DNA of 64,000 nt from Litorimonas haliclonae (GTDB lineage Bacteria > Pseudomonadota > Alphaproteobacteria > Caulobacterales > Maricaulaceae). Location of the stretch: the NCBI RefSeq assembly GCF_965138505.1, contig NZ_CBCSCO010000002.1:248001-312000 (forward strand), read 5' to 3'. The notes beneath the pieces were generated by a model, which made no database searches, was not told where the DNA came from, and saw only the letters and a program-made list of their open reading frames with translations. The translations under genes and the position numbers were made by a program. Positions 7,780 through 16,449 of this stretch are shown here, one piece after another. Each line of letters opens with the position of its first letter. The first letter of the stretch is position 1.

Positions 7780-9612
7780 CTATGGCTCCGTCGCATCAAG
7801 GAAAGCCGCCATCCAGACTAATGGCGCATTCCAATTAATTGTCACCTCGTTCAATGTCCACGCGCCGTGGTCATCGACATAGCAGGTCTGCGCCGCGCAA
7901 CGCCCTTGAATAGTTTCTGCCACCGGGTCGCTCATATTGTCATTATTCGGCCCGCCGGAGAGGACGCCTGCCGGCGGGGCAGGGCGATCTGAAATTTCAG
8001 ATTTGGCCCAGAACCGGTGATGCGGGTTCTTGTAAGGCTTATCGCCATAGCCCGTGATATAGCTATAGCCCGTCGGGTTTCGCCCCAGCAGGTAATCCAT
8101 CAAATCCACGACCCCGTCGCGATATTTTTGCTCACCCGTCAATTGATAGGCCGTGCCGAGAACAATAGCGCGATTGGTCAGCGCGGAATTACTGCCCCAA
8201 TGATATCTTTCCGAATAATAGGGGAAGTGGAGTTTTTCCTGTGCCGTGTCTAACAGGAAATTATCGGCCGAAGAGATTATTGCATCTTCAGAGACGGGGT
8301 TGGTTTGACGAGTTGAGAGTAAAGCTAACAGCTCTGTGTTGTTAAACCCTGGAGCCGTTAGATTATTACTTGGCGCAGGTAGAACAGCTTCCGAGTCAGC
8401 CCCAAGGACTTGATTGGTGAGACTATACTCGTATAGGGCCCATTTTTTCTCGTCTAGGAAGTCACTATCCCCGTAAGGTCCGCCCCCATCGAAATTGCTA
8501 TACCCGAAAATATTTGGGTTTTCTTGAGTTGCGTTGAGGGCTCTCGTTGCGCTTTCAAAACACTGCTGCGAAAACTCAGGATCAATCTCCCGCCAAATCC
8601 GCGCGCATTGCGCCCCAATAGCGGCGAGATTTAATGTCGCCCCCGTACTTGGCGGATAGAGATAGCGCGTTTCCTCATCCTCATGCGGCATAATGTTGCC
8701 TGTCCAATGTTCGTCATGGACCTTGTGGTGCACCATGCCGGAGGCGTTCACTTCAGTGAGTTTTAAAGGCTCTCCGGCTTCTTGCTTTCCGATAGGCAAT
8801 TTCATCGTTGTGCCGTGCGGCACCTGCATGGAAAGCATCCATTCGATGTTATATCGCGCCTCGTCGAGCAGGTCGTTCACGCCGTTTCCGGCTTCGGGAA
8901 TATTGACCTGACCATCGGCAAAACTTTCGCCGAATTGCTCATAGGCATTAAGCAGCGTCCAAGTCGAAATGCCGGCATTGACGACATATTTGCCGTGATC
9001 GCCCGCATCATACCACCCGCCCGTCACGTCCAATTTATAATCACATCCCGGCCACTTCGTCCCCCAGAGGTCTTCGCCCTTAAAGCAGGTGACGACTTCA
9101 TTTCTATGCCCGGCGGGGCGGGTATGTTCCTCGGCGACATAAGGCGTTTCAATCGGCACCCCGGCGCGGGCGTGATAGAAATAGGCGAGCGCGTCATATT
9201 TCAGGGATTGATAGAGGTCTTTCGCAATGTCGAAGTCGGGACTATTTGTGCCACGAACGGTCAGATAATATCCGTCTCCGGGCGTATTGAAGTCGGAAAA
9301 ATCGATTTTATTCAGATGTTGCTGCGCCGTTTCGGAATAGCCGACGGGCTCGGTCACGCCGTCCAGCACGACGTCCCCGTTTTCATTATGGAGCGACCAG
9401 GCCGCGGGGCTGTCCAATTCGCCCCGGTAAAAGGCGAGCTTATGGCTCTCAGGCGAAAATCCGTGTTGATTGACATAAATTGGATTGGCATCGGCAAATA
9501 AGACAGCGCTGTCATTCGAAGCCGAAAATTTAGACTTTACCTGGTTTTGATCCTGCGCTTTGGCGCCGCATCCTGCCAACATAACCGCGAGCGGTAATAA
9601 ATAATGACGCAT
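7780..9612 (-). CDS. Glycoside hydrolase family 9 (cellulase-like) lipoprotein
   Basis: Predicted endo- or exo-beta-glucanase of 610 residues. The chosen ATG at 9612 follows GGGGAG at ideal spacing and begins a lipoprotein signal peptide with lipobox LAGC (residues about 11-14), so the protein should be anchored in the envelope; the open frame continues upstream but overlaps lpxL. Residues about 40-120 form the Ig-like CelD N-terminal domain (IYVNQHGFSPESHKLAFYRG). The catalytic (alpha/alpha)6 domain has the nucleophile/base motif GGWYDAGDHGKYVVNAG, the histidine motif NPHHRFWAKS and the proton-donor motif NEVTINWNAPLVW, all intact. Located 16 bases downstream of lpxL on the same strand. Likely used for marine beta-glucans or cellulose; exact substrate unknown. 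Confidence 0.93.
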   Translation of the reverse strand: MRHYLLPLAVMLAGCGAKAQDQNQVKSKFSASNDSAVLFADANPIYVNQHGFSPESHKLAFYRGELDSPAAWSLHNENGDVVLDGVTEPVGYSETAQQHLNKIDFSDFNTPGDGYYLTVRGTNSPDFDIAKDLYQSLKYDALAYFYHARAGVPIETPYVAEEHTRPAGHRNEVVTCFKGEDLWGTKWPGCDYKLDVTGGWYDAGDHGKYVVNAGISTWTLLNAYEQFGESFADGQVNIPEAGNGVNDLLDEARYNIEWMLSMQVPHGTTMKLPIGKQEAGEPLKLTEVNASGMVHHKVHDEHWTGNIMPHEDEETRYLYPPSTGATLNLAAIGAQCARIWREIDPEFSQQCFESATRALNATQENPNIFGYSNFDGGGPYGDSDFLDEKKWALYEYSLTNQVLGADSEAVLPAPSNNLTAPGFNNTELLALLSTRQTNPVSEDAIISSADNFLLDTAQEKLHFPYYSERYHWGSNSALTNRAIVLGTAYQLTGEQKYRDGVVDLMDYLLGRNPTGYSYITGYGDKPYKNPHHRFWAKSEISDRPAPPAGVLSGGPNNDNMSDPVAETIQGRCAAQTCYVDDHGAWTLNEVTINWNAPLVWMAAFLDATEP

Positions 9613-9628
9613 TTCTAACTCCCCAAAT

Positions 9629-10525
9629 TTATGTCTCTGGCCGATAATGTTTTTTTGGCCAACGTCTGTGCACCCAAAACCACTGAGCAGGTTTTTCGCG
9701 GACGCGGTCTTCAATAAACTTTGAGACCCTCGTCACGCCGTTTCTTACATCATTGTCTTTATCGCCTGTCCTCGTCAACTCTATCGGAGAATAAAAAGTT
9801 ACCGTGAAATCCGATCCGTCCCGCGTCACCGCCATAGGCAGGAGGGGGCGTCCGGTTTTAAGGGCGAGCCGCGTTGCCCCCTGCGCGGTCATGGCTTCCG
9901 TTCCGAAAAAGGGAATAGATAGCCCCGTATTGAATTTCTGATCGTTTAATATAGCGATGCTCTCGCCGTTATTAAGCGCTTCAAATAATTCCCGCCCCCC
10001 TCTATGAGTGGATTTCTGGACCAGGAATTTTGTGCCATAAGCTTCGCGTTTTTCGCGCACGCGTCGGTCAATATGGGGGTTATTTATCTTGCGATAGGTG
10101 ATCCGCACGGGCAGCCCGGATTGCGTCAGAACGGTCGCCATAACTTCCCAATTCGCGAAATGTCCGGTGACAATAATCGCCGGGGCATTCCCCTTGAGTA
10201 TATCTAGACCCTCCACCGTGACGCGAGAGCCGTCAAAAGCTTTAATTCGGTGGAGGAGGGGAAATTCAGCAAACGTTCGCCCGACATTATCCCATTGAGC
10301 GCGCAGCAGGTTGTTTAATTCCTCATCCGGCATATTCGGGAAAGCGATTTGAAGGCCCGTCTTGGCAATTTTCTGTTTCGAGGTGAGCGGGCCGATTTTT
10401 TTGACAACCCATCCCCCCGTCTTTGATATCCAAGAGAACGGAAATAAGTTTAGAAAAAAGCTGACCACATCATAGGCGAAGGCTTCTAATCGCCACATCA
10501 GTTTTTGCCCGAACGAGACAGGCAT
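9629..10525 (-). CDS. lpxL: Lipid A biosynthesis lauroyl/myristoyl acyltransferase (LpxL/HtrB family)
   Basis: Inner-membrane acyltransferase that adds a secondary acyl chain to Kdo-lipid A precursor. The 298 residues include an N-terminal hydrophobic anchor (about 15-35), the catalytic H-x4-E motif in TGHFANWEVM (about 118-127), the QKFNTGLSIPFFG region and the C-terminal PAQWFWVHRRWPKK motif. ATG at 10525 overlaps the lpxK TGA by one base (TGATG); a TTG one codon upstream is also possible. Which acyl chain is transferred cannot be read from the sequence. Confidence 0.93.
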   Translation of the reverse strand: MPVSFGQKLMWRLEAFAYDVVSFFLNLFPFSWISKTGGWVVKKIGPLTSKQKIAKTGLQIAFPNMPDEELNNLLRAQWDNVGRTFAEFPLLHRIKAFDGSRVTVEGLDILKGNAPAIIVTGHFANWEVMATVLTQSGLPVRITYRKINNPHIDRRVREKREAYGTKFLVQKSTHRGGRELFEALNNGESIAILNDQKFNTGLSIPFFGTEAMTAQGATRLALKTGRPLLPMAVTRDGSDFTVTFYSPIELTRTGDKDNDVRNGVTRVSKFIEDRVREKPAQWFWVHRRWPKKHYRPET

Positions 10526-11520
10526 CAAGTTGCGGCGCGGATGATAGGGTGGAGCAATCGGCGAATGGTAAGTTCGTCTTCAAAGACCACTTTAACGGGC
10601 CAGGCGTGAATGCCTTTGCGGTAACCTTGGGGCAGGCGGACATGATCTTTTTCTGTCGTCACCAGTGAGGCATCATATTCGCTTGCGAGCAGAAAGAGGC
10701 TTTCAATATCGGCATCGTCATAGGGATGATGGTCGGCGAAAGGCACTTCTTCGACAATTTCCCCGCCATGCCGTCGCAGCGCATCGAAAAATTTATTGGG
10801 TCGTCCTATTCCCGCAAAGGCGTAAAGTTTACCACGAGGGGGTTCACTTTGCGGAGCGAGATAGGCCGGTATCACGACTTGGCCCTTAAGCTGTTCAGCC
10901 AGATGATCGTCTATTTCGTAATCCGGGGTCGGCTTCATCAAGATAACCGCATCGGTTCGCGCGAGGGCGTCTTTCAGGGGCTCGCGCAAGGGCCCAGCCG
11001 GGAAAACGCAGCCATTGCCAAATCCGGTTTCTGCATCGACAACTAACAGGGAAAGCGTTTTTGTAAGCTGCGGGTTTTGGTGGCCGTCATCCATGACAAT
11101 TAATTGCGCGCCGTGACTTCGCGCCGCTCTGGCGCCGTCATCTCGGCCTTCGGATACCCAGACAGGGCCGTGACGGGCGAGCAGAAGCGGTTCGTCGCCG
11201 ACATCTTTGGAAGTGTGGCGTTCATGCACGGGGATGGGGCCTTTCAGCTGCCCGCCATATCCGCGGGTCAGCCCTACCGCATTTAATTGCATTCGGCGCA
11301 GACTCTGGAGCAGGTAAATCACGACCGGCGTCTTGCCCGTTCCGCCCATCGTGGCGTTTCCGACACAGATAACGGGAATGCCGACATCATAGCTCTGCGT
11401 GGTTTTGAACCGCCGCCGCACGCCTTTGGTATACAGCCAGGACAGGGGCGAGAGCAGCGTGCGGATCAGCGGGGCGGCGTCGCGTCCGTGGCGGTGGTTC
11501 CAGAAATCCGGCGGCTGCAT
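10525..11520 (-). CDS. lpxK: Tetraacyldisaccharide 4'-kinase
   Basis: Phosphorylates the 4' position of the lipid A disaccharide at the inner membrane. The 331-residue length fits LpxK. The P-loop is GNATMGGTGKTPVV (about 51-64), followed by the conserved GLTRGYGG, VGDEPLLLAR, VMDDGHQNPQL and FPAGPLREP motifs, and a C-terminal ADHHPYDD plus TTEKDHVRLP. It overlaps the waaA stop (TGATG) and the lpxL start, so the four envelope genes form one tightly coupled operon. Confidence 0.96.
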   Translation of the reverse strand: MQPPDFWNHRHGRDAAPLIRTLLSPLSWLYTKGVRRRFKTTQSYDVGIPVICVGNATMGGTGKTPVVIYLLQSLRRMQLNAVGLTRGYGGQLKGPIPVHERHTSKDVGDEPLLLARHGPVWVSEGRDDGARAARSHGAQLIVMDDGHQNPQLTKTLSLLVVDAETGFGNGCVFPAGPLREPLKDALARTDAVILMKPTPDYEIDDHLAEQLKGQVVIPAYLAPQSEPPRGKLYAFAGIGRPNKFFDALRRHGGEIVEEVPFADHHPYDDADIESLFLLASEYDASLVTTEKDHVRLPQGYRKGIHAWPVKVVFEDELTIRRLLHPIIRAAT

Positions 11521-12767
11521 CAGAGCAGCTCCTCAAGCGCGCGGTGGGTGATGTCCAGACTGCCGGACATTTTCGCGGCGATCGCGCTGGCCCGCTTGGT
11601 CATTTCTGTAGCTGTGTGTGTGTCGGTGAACATAGTTTTGACTATTTGGGCAAGGTGGCCCCCGTCTTCAACCACTTTAATCGCGCCGGATTGAAGATAG
11701 GGTGCGTAAACTTCTTCGAAACTTGTGTAATGCGGCCCTGTCAGGGTCGGGACGGACAGCCGCACAGGTTCCAGCGGATTATGCCCCATCAGCTCCGGCG
11801 AAAAGGACCCGCCGACAACCGCGACATCGCCTAGCGCATAAGCCAACCCCATTTCGCCCAGTGTATCGCATAGATAGATATCCGTCTTCGCGCTTGGTTT
11901 TTGTCTTTTAGAACGCTGCGCAAAGTTGAGGGTCGGATGCGCGCCGAGGAGCATGCGCGAGCTGGCATCACTTGGGTGGCGGGGAACGAGCACAAGAAGC
12001 GCGTCTTTGCCAATCTCTTTCTGCGCCTGGATGAAGACGTCCATTTCCTCGGCGTGGACACTCGCCGCGACCCAGACCGGGCGGTCTCCAATATGTGACT
12101 TAAGCGCGCCGCGCTCCGCCGCGTCAAAGCTCAGCGTCGGCGCGTCATATTTCAGATTGCCGACAGAAGAGAGAGGCGCGTCCACAAATTGCGACAGCCC
12201 TTGCGCGGTGGGCGCGTCGGCGGGCAGAATTTGGTCAAAACAGCCAAAGACCTGCTTCGCAAACGCCTCCCGCTTCGCCCAGCCCTCAATCGAATGCGCC
12301 CCCATCCGCCCATTAATGAGCGCCATGGGGATGCCCGCCTTATGTGTTTGCAGGACGAGGTTCGGCCAGATTTCCGACTCCGCCCAGACGGCCAGATCGG
12401 GCTGCCAATGCGCCAAAAACCGCGCCACCATTTGCGGCGCGTCGAACGGCGCGTATTGATGGAACGCGCGCTGGGGCAGTTTCTTCGCCATGAGCTCAGC
12501 AGAGGTCACCGTCCCGCTGGTCACCAAGACGGACCGCCCCGGCGTCTCGAGCAGGCGGCGGATCAAAGGCAGCATCATCGTCGTCTCTCCGACAGAGGCG
12601 CCGTGCATCCAGATGAGCTCCCCCTTGGGGCGCTTTCGCTCTGTCCGACCATAGCGCTCTGACAGGCGCCTTGCGTCTTCCTTGCCCGCCCGCGCGCGCC
12701 GCCGGAGCCAGAGCGGCAGGAACAGCGACAGCCCCCGCATCAACAGCGCATAAAGCCGCGCGGTCAT
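11520..12767 (-). CDS. waaA: 3-deoxy-D-manno-octulosonic acid (Kdo) transferase
   Basis: Adds Kdo from CMP-Kdo to lipid IVA. The 415 residues begin with a membrane-associated hydrophobic helix, then the N-terminal Rossmann domain motifs HGASVGETTMMLPLI and WAESEIWPNLV and the C-terminal nucleotide-sugar motif VVGGSFSPELMGHNPLEPV. ATG at 12767 overlaps the stop of the upstream acyltransferase gene (ATGA). Whether one or two Kdo residues are added is not evident. Confidence 0.95.
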   Translation of the reverse strand: MTARLYALLMRGLSLFLPLWLRRRARAGKEDARRLSERYGRTERKRPKGELIWMHGASVGETTMMLPLIRRLLETPGRSVLVTSGTVTSAELMAKKLPQRAFHQYAPFDAPQMVARFLAHWQPDLAVWAESEIWPNLVLQTHKAGIPMALINGRMGAHSIEGWAKREAFAKQVFGCFDQILPADAPTAQGLSQFVDAPLSSVGNLKYDAPTLSFDAAERGALKSHIGDRPVWVAASVHAEEMDVFIQAQKEIGKDALLVLVPRHPSDASSRMLLGAHPTLNFAQRSKRQKPSAKTDIYLCDTLGEMGLAYALGDVAVVGGSFSPELMGHNPLEPVRLSVPTLTGPHYTSFEEVYAPYLQSGAIKVVEDGGHLAQIVKTMFTDTHTATEMTKRASAIAAKMSGSLDITHRALEELL

Positions 12768-13519
12768 GGGTCTAACTTTCGGGGGGCAGGCTCCACAGGC
12801 ATATGCCCCAAATCACGATCCGCCCCGGCGAGAAGCTGGTTCATTTCTGTTTCTATGCCGAGGCGAAGGCGCTCTATCTCGGCCTCGTCGGCGTCTGGCC
12901 CAACGGTCACAGGGCTGCCCCAGACAATTTTGCCCCGCCCGAACGGCAGAGGCAGGACAAAGCGGTCCCAGCTGTTAAATTGCTTGCGGGATTTCACCGC
13001 GAACAGGCACGGCAATATCGGCGCGCCCGTCATCTTGGCCAGGCGCAGCGGCCCTTCGCTCAGCCTTTGCCGGGGCCCGCGCGGCCCGTCCGGCGTGATG
13101 ACGATACAGCCGCCGCGCTCTATCGCACTGAGAATATCACGGCTGGCCTGCGCGCCCCCTTTTGCCCGGTCGCTCCCGGCTTTTTTGCTCGAGCCGCGAA
13201 TAGAGCGAAGCCCCAAAAATCGGCAAGTCTGCGCCACAATCGCCCCGTCGCGCGAGCGCGAAATCAGAACATGCGGCAGAGCGTAAGACCGTTTCCACGC
13301 GGAATTGAGCATTAAAAACCGCGAATGCCAGGTCAGCGCAATGAGGCCTTCCCCGCCGGAAATGATCGACTCGGCGCGCGCGGCGTGCTCGACCTCCCAC
13401 CTTGTGGTGTATTTTACGACCACCATATAGGCCGCCACCAGCCCCCCGATCAGGGCCGCAACAGCAGATGAGCGCATCAAGCGTTTGAACACGCGCATCC
13501 CTCCTGTTAAGTGCGACAT
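12764..13519 (-). CDS. DUF374 / lysophospholipid acyltransferase-like protein
   Basis: A 251-residue protein with one N-terminal membrane helix (about 18-36) and the DUF374 signature: GLIALTWHSRFLMLN (H as candidate catalytic residue), SRSRDGAIVAQTCRFLG, VITPDGPRGPRQRLSEGPLRLA and PILPCLFAVKSRKQFNSWDRF. The family lies within the glycerolipid acyltransferase superfamily and usually sits in the lpxK-waaA operon, as here. The exact acyl acceptor is unknown. ATG 13519 is used; M8 at 13498 lies directly after AGGAGGG, too close to be its ribosome site. The gene opens divergently from the phosphatase gene. Confidence 0.88.
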   Translation of the reverse strand: MSHLTGGMRVFKRLMRSSAVAALIGGLVAAYMVVVKYTTRWEVEHAARAESIISGGEGLIALTWHSRFLMLNSAWKRSYALPHVLISRSRDGAIVAQTCRFLGLRSIRGSSKKAGSDRAKGGAQASRDILSAIERGGCIVITPDGPRGPRQRLSEGPLRLAKMTGAPILPCLFAVKSRKQFNSWDRFVLPLPFGRGKIVWGSPVTVGPDADEAEIERLRLGIETEMNQLLAGADRDLGHMPVEPAPRKLDP

Positions 13520-13546
13520 ATCGTTTTCTTTTTCGGCTTAGGTCAT

Positions 13547-14206
13547 ATGGCGTTAAATCTCAACAATCGGGCTGATAGAAAACGCGCTAATCGCGAAGCG
13601 CTCTGGGGCGATCACGGATTTCTGCGGCTTTGGCTCCATAACCACCATCATATCGGCGGCGGCATGCACCGCGCCGTGCAGCCAAATGCCAAGCGCGTGG
13701 CCAAGCTCGCCGAGATGGGAATAAAAACCATCATCAACCTACGCGGGGAAAGCCCGAAAGGCTTTTACTGGCTGGAACGCGAAGCCTGCGAAAAACACGG
13801 CATCCGCCTCATCGATTTTCGAATGTATAGCCGCGACGTCCATAGCGTCACCCGGCTCAAAGGCGCGCGCGACCTCTTTGGGCGCATAGACTACCCCGCC
13901 CTGATGCACTGTAAATCCGGCGCCGACCGCGCGGGAATGATGGCCGTTCTCTATCGGCATTTTGTGATGGGCGACACCATCGCCGAAGCCGTCCATCAGC
14001 TCGACCTGAAATACGGCCATATCAAACAGGGCAAGACAGGCATGCTCGACTTCTTCTTCGAAGAGTATCTCGCCTATAACGAACACACCCCGATAGACTT
14101 CATGGACTGGGTCGAGGGGGTCTATGATCAGGCTGACGTGAAAGCGCGGTTCAAGGCGGGAAAGGTCGGAAGCGCGGTGACGGAAGGGGTGCTTAGGCGG
14201 GAGTAG
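13547..14206 (+). CDS. Tyrosine/dual-specificity phosphatase-like protein
   Basis: A 219-residue protein with the cysteine phosphatase P-loop HCKSGADRAGM (C-x5-R, about residues 110-120) and an upstream aspartate-containing loop (RLIDFRMYSRD) plus GIKTIINLRGE, typical of bacterial tyrosine phosphatase families often placed beside lipid A genes. It may dephosphorylate a lipid or a protein; substrate unknown. The ATG at 13547 is chosen because the longer open frame from GTG 13511 would overlap the divergent acyltransferase gene; AGGT stands 4 bases before it. The C-terminal region (TPIDFMDWVEGVYD) has no recognised domain. Confidence 0.85.
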   Translation: MALNLNNRADRKRANREALWGDHGFLRLWLHNHHHIGGGMHRAVQPNAKRVAKLAEMGIKTIINLRGESPKGFYWLEREACEKHGIRLIDFRMYSRDVHSVTRLKGARDLFGRIDYPALMHCKSGADRAGMMAVLYRHFVMGDTIAEAVHQLDLKYGHIKQGKTGMLDFFFEEYLAYNEHTPIDFMDWVEGVYDQADVKARFKAGKVGSAVTEGVLRRE

Positions 14207-14290
14207 GGCGGCGTCCAAAGGCAGGAAATATAAAAGGTTGTTTAAAGTTTGGGGCCAGAGACAAAAGATATAAGACAGAGCTTTGGGCTA

Positions 14291-15247
14291 CTATGACTGA
14301 ATTAGCTTTGCTTCATTAAGTTGCCTTTTTAGCCTACTCAGGTTTGCTGTTGGTTCTTTAACTCTGTCCACGTTAAAATTTAATACGTTGAAGAATAATT
14401 GAATTACCAAAAGAGCACTTTCTACCATATAGTCTAAATCTGTATTTACAGCACTTGCGCTGGATGAAGACTTCAAAAAAGTATTTAATCGACCAATTAA
14501 ATGCGAGTGAAAACTTTTTGCGTTTTTTTTACTAGGGTGCCAGATTCCATACTCCTGTTTGTAGTTCACATCATTACGAAACGTCGACATCCAACCAGCG
14601 TTTCTCTGTCCGTCCCTCCTATTTTCGACGTGCCTTTGGATGCTGTCTAGGTGTGCGATAAGTGATGCTTTGGTTTGATTGGAACCATTTGACTGATTAA
14701 CTTTGAGAGGCAGTTCTTTAAGTAAATTTACATATGTTTTCCAGGTATCTTGATGGGATTCCTTTAGCCTAGCGAATGAAACCTCGGATTTTGAGGGTGA
14801 CGAAACATGGTAAAGTGATTTGCTGCGCAAGATGTCCTCCTCTACAATACCGTAAATATTCCTCATTTTTTGATATTCGAGAATCGCACCAGAACTTAAA
14901 TATGTACAGGATTGCCCAAACAAGCGCAGCGTACTATTGGCAGCAAAAAAAGACGCGTAATATAGTTTAATTAAGCCCCATGGCGCTGCTCCGGATATGT
15001 ATTTATGGTTACGAATTAAAGATATGGTTTCTATACTAGCGCTTCCTAGACGCGCTATCTCGTTGGCGAAAACTATGTCTAGATCATCCTGGGTTTCAGA
15101 AAGTATTGGTTCGCCGTCTTCGATTCTGATTTTATAATTTTTGTTCGCTAACCATCCGTTTATTCCAAACTGTTTTTCTTTCTCTGTGACCGTGAAGGCG
15201 CTCAGCCTAGATAGAGACGAAAGGAGAAATAACTCGTCTGCTGTCAT
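14291..15247 (-). CDS. Uncharacterised helical protein paired with DGQHR gene (HEPN-like?)
   Basis: A 318-residue protein not recognised with certainty. It is mostly alpha-helical. The segment GLIKLYYASFFAANSTLRLFG (about residues 104-124) resembles the first helix of HEPN-type proteins, and FRNDVNYKQEYGIWHP (about 226-241) carries an R-N pair and a downstream histidine like a spread-out HEPN R-x(n)-H motif, but spacing is not canonical. It begins 5 bases after the stop of the DGQHR gene, so the two are co-transcribed. Base composition is clearly richer in A+T than the flanking lipid A and proline genes, a sign of transfer. A nuclease or toxin-like role in defence is an inference. Confidence 0.7.
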   Translation of the reverse strand: MTADELFLLSSLSRLSAFTVTEKEKQFGINGWLANKNYKIRIEDGEPILSETQDDLDIVFANEIARLGSASIETISLIRNHKYISGAAPWGLIKLYYASFFAANSTLRLFGQSCTYLSSGAILEYQKMRNIYGIVEEDILRSKSLYHVSSPSKSEVSFARLKESHQDTWKTYVNLLKELPLKVNQSNGSNQTKASLIAHLDSIQRHVENRRDGQRNAGWMSTFRNDVNYKQEYGIWHPSKKNAKSFHSHLIGRLNTFLKSSSSASAVNTDLDYMVESALLVIQLFFNVLNFNVDRVKEPTANLSRLKRQLNEAKLIQS

Positions 15248-15252
15248 GGATG

Positions 15253-16218
15253 TTAAAGAGTAAAACCAGAGTTTAACGTGCTTTCAAAATGCTCAAGAAG
15301 TGGTTTGTAGGCGGTAGTTGTTTCATTTATTTTTGAAAGTCTAACTGCTCCACTTACGGGCATCAGAATGTTTCTGAAGTTTGCTTCGGTATAAATCGCC
15401 CCATACTTATTTTTTAGGTTAGCCGCGACACTCAAAAAGAACCCACAAATCGCTCTGAATACTTGCGGTTTGAAAAACTTGTCTTTTGTTTTTTCAGTGG
15501 TTAGCACAACTTCATAAAATGCATTTAGATAATTTCGAAGGATTACGGCAACCTCGTCAGGCGTTTTATCGCCAAATATTGAAACTAAATTTTTAGTGGC
15601 TTGATTAAAAGTGGTTCTTGTTATTTTGCCTTGTGATTTTTTCGCGGGTGACAATCTATTATAGAGAATACCGTCTTGGTCTTCTTTCAAGGCGTCGAAT
15701 ATCTCTCGTAAGAAACTTTCGAGATCGTTCTCATACTCCGCCATTCTTTTTATATCTAGGAGTAATTCTGGCGGGACACCTTTCTGTTTAGAGTTTATAT
15801 CTATAAATAGGCGGCTTTCATCGGTTTTAGATAAATTATGATAAACTATCACCGGAACCCGAAATGCCTTTTTGGCGAGGCGAAACCCAAATACTCTATG
15901 TTGCCCATCGATTATAAGAAATGCTTTTTTTATATCTCTAAAAGTTATAGATTTTGAACGCGAATTGTATTCCAAGTTAGCGTCTTCTTGCGCCGATAAA
16001 ATTATTGAGCTTGGAACAGTTCCGAGCCCTTGATCAATGTAATTTGCGATCTCACTAGCTCTATTTTTATCAAGCTCGCGTTGAAAGCCTTCCTCAGGGT
16101 CTTCTTCTCTATTCACAACGAAACAAGTTCTGGAAAGAATATCGCTTTCCATTGTAAATGAATAGAATTGATGTTTTCCTTGGCGAACCAAGCTCACGGT
16201 ACCAATGCTTATAGTCAT
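15253..16218 (-). CDS. DGQHR domain protein (DndB/DpdB-like)
   Basis: A 321-residue protein with the family-defining IDGQHRVFGFRLA motif (about residues 101-113), preceded by NRASEIANYIDQGLGTVPSSI and followed by FIDINSKQKGVPPELLLD, as in DGQHR proteins. Members such as DndB and DpdB occur in DNA-modification and phage-defence clusters and have a ParB-like nuclease/NTP-binding fold. Here no dnd or dpd genes are present; the only partner is the helical gene 5 bases downstream. The ATG at 16218 lies in the second copy (reading direction) of a 26-base tandem duplication; GAGG stands at -8. A+T-rich relative to its surroundings. The biochemical function is unknown. Confidence 0.85.
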   Translation of the reverse strand: MTISIGTVSLVRQGKHQFYSFTMESDILSRTCFVVNREEDPEEGFQRELDKNRASEIANYIDQGLGTVPSSIILSAQEDANLEYNSRSKSITFRDIKKAFLIIDGQHRVFGFRLAKKAFRVPVIVYHNLSKTDESRLFIDINSKQKGVPPELLLDIKRMAEYENDLESFLREIFDALKEDQDGILYNRLSPAKKSQGKITRTTFNQATKNLVSIFGDKTPDEVAVILRNYLNAFYEVVLTTEKTKDKFFKPQVFRAICGFFLSVAANLKNKYGAIYTEANFRNILMPVSGAVRLSKINETTTAYKPLLEHFESTLNSGFTL

Positions 16219-16252
16219 ACAGCCTCACCAATGCTTATAGTCATACAGCCTC
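16201..16252 (-). repeat. Perfect 26-bp tandem duplication spanning the DGQHR start codon
   Basis: Positions 16201-16226 and 16227-16252 are identical (unit begins ACCAATGCTTATAGTC on plus). Each copy contains the ribosome site GAGG and the ATG-ACT-ATA-AGC-ATT-GGT start of the DGQHR gene. Because 26 is not a multiple of three, the upstream copy opens a short second frame that ends at the true start. Confidence 0.93.
16215..16244 (-). CDS. Leader peptide MTISIGEAV created by the duplication
   Basis: The upstream copy of the duplicated start encodes nine codons (MTISIGEAV) and then TGA. The TGA overlaps the ATG of the DGQHR gene as ATGA, the classic arrangement for translational coupling. Its own GAGG stands at the same distance as that of the main gene. 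Whether the peptide is made is not known; the frame and overlap are directly visible. Confidence 0.5.
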   Translation of the reverse strand: MTISIGEAV

Positions 16253-16449
16253 TGAATGTTCTAAGAGACATTGAAGCAAGGTATCGGGTAAGGCAATAAT
16301 TTTTTCGTTTCGTCTCGAGAGAGCTAGCAAAAAGCTCCTGACTTGTGGATTCATCCTGATCAGAAATACTTCTTACGCATTGTTTTTCCTCTTAAAGTAC
16401 TTTTCTAATCCGCACTTTCGATTTTGCCCTTATATTTATTAAGTTGTTT

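Noticed and set aside
9613..9714. Longer GH9 start inside lpxL
   Set aside because: It would place 34 residues before the lipobox and overlap lpxL; ATG 9612 has an ideal ribosome site and lipoprotein signal.
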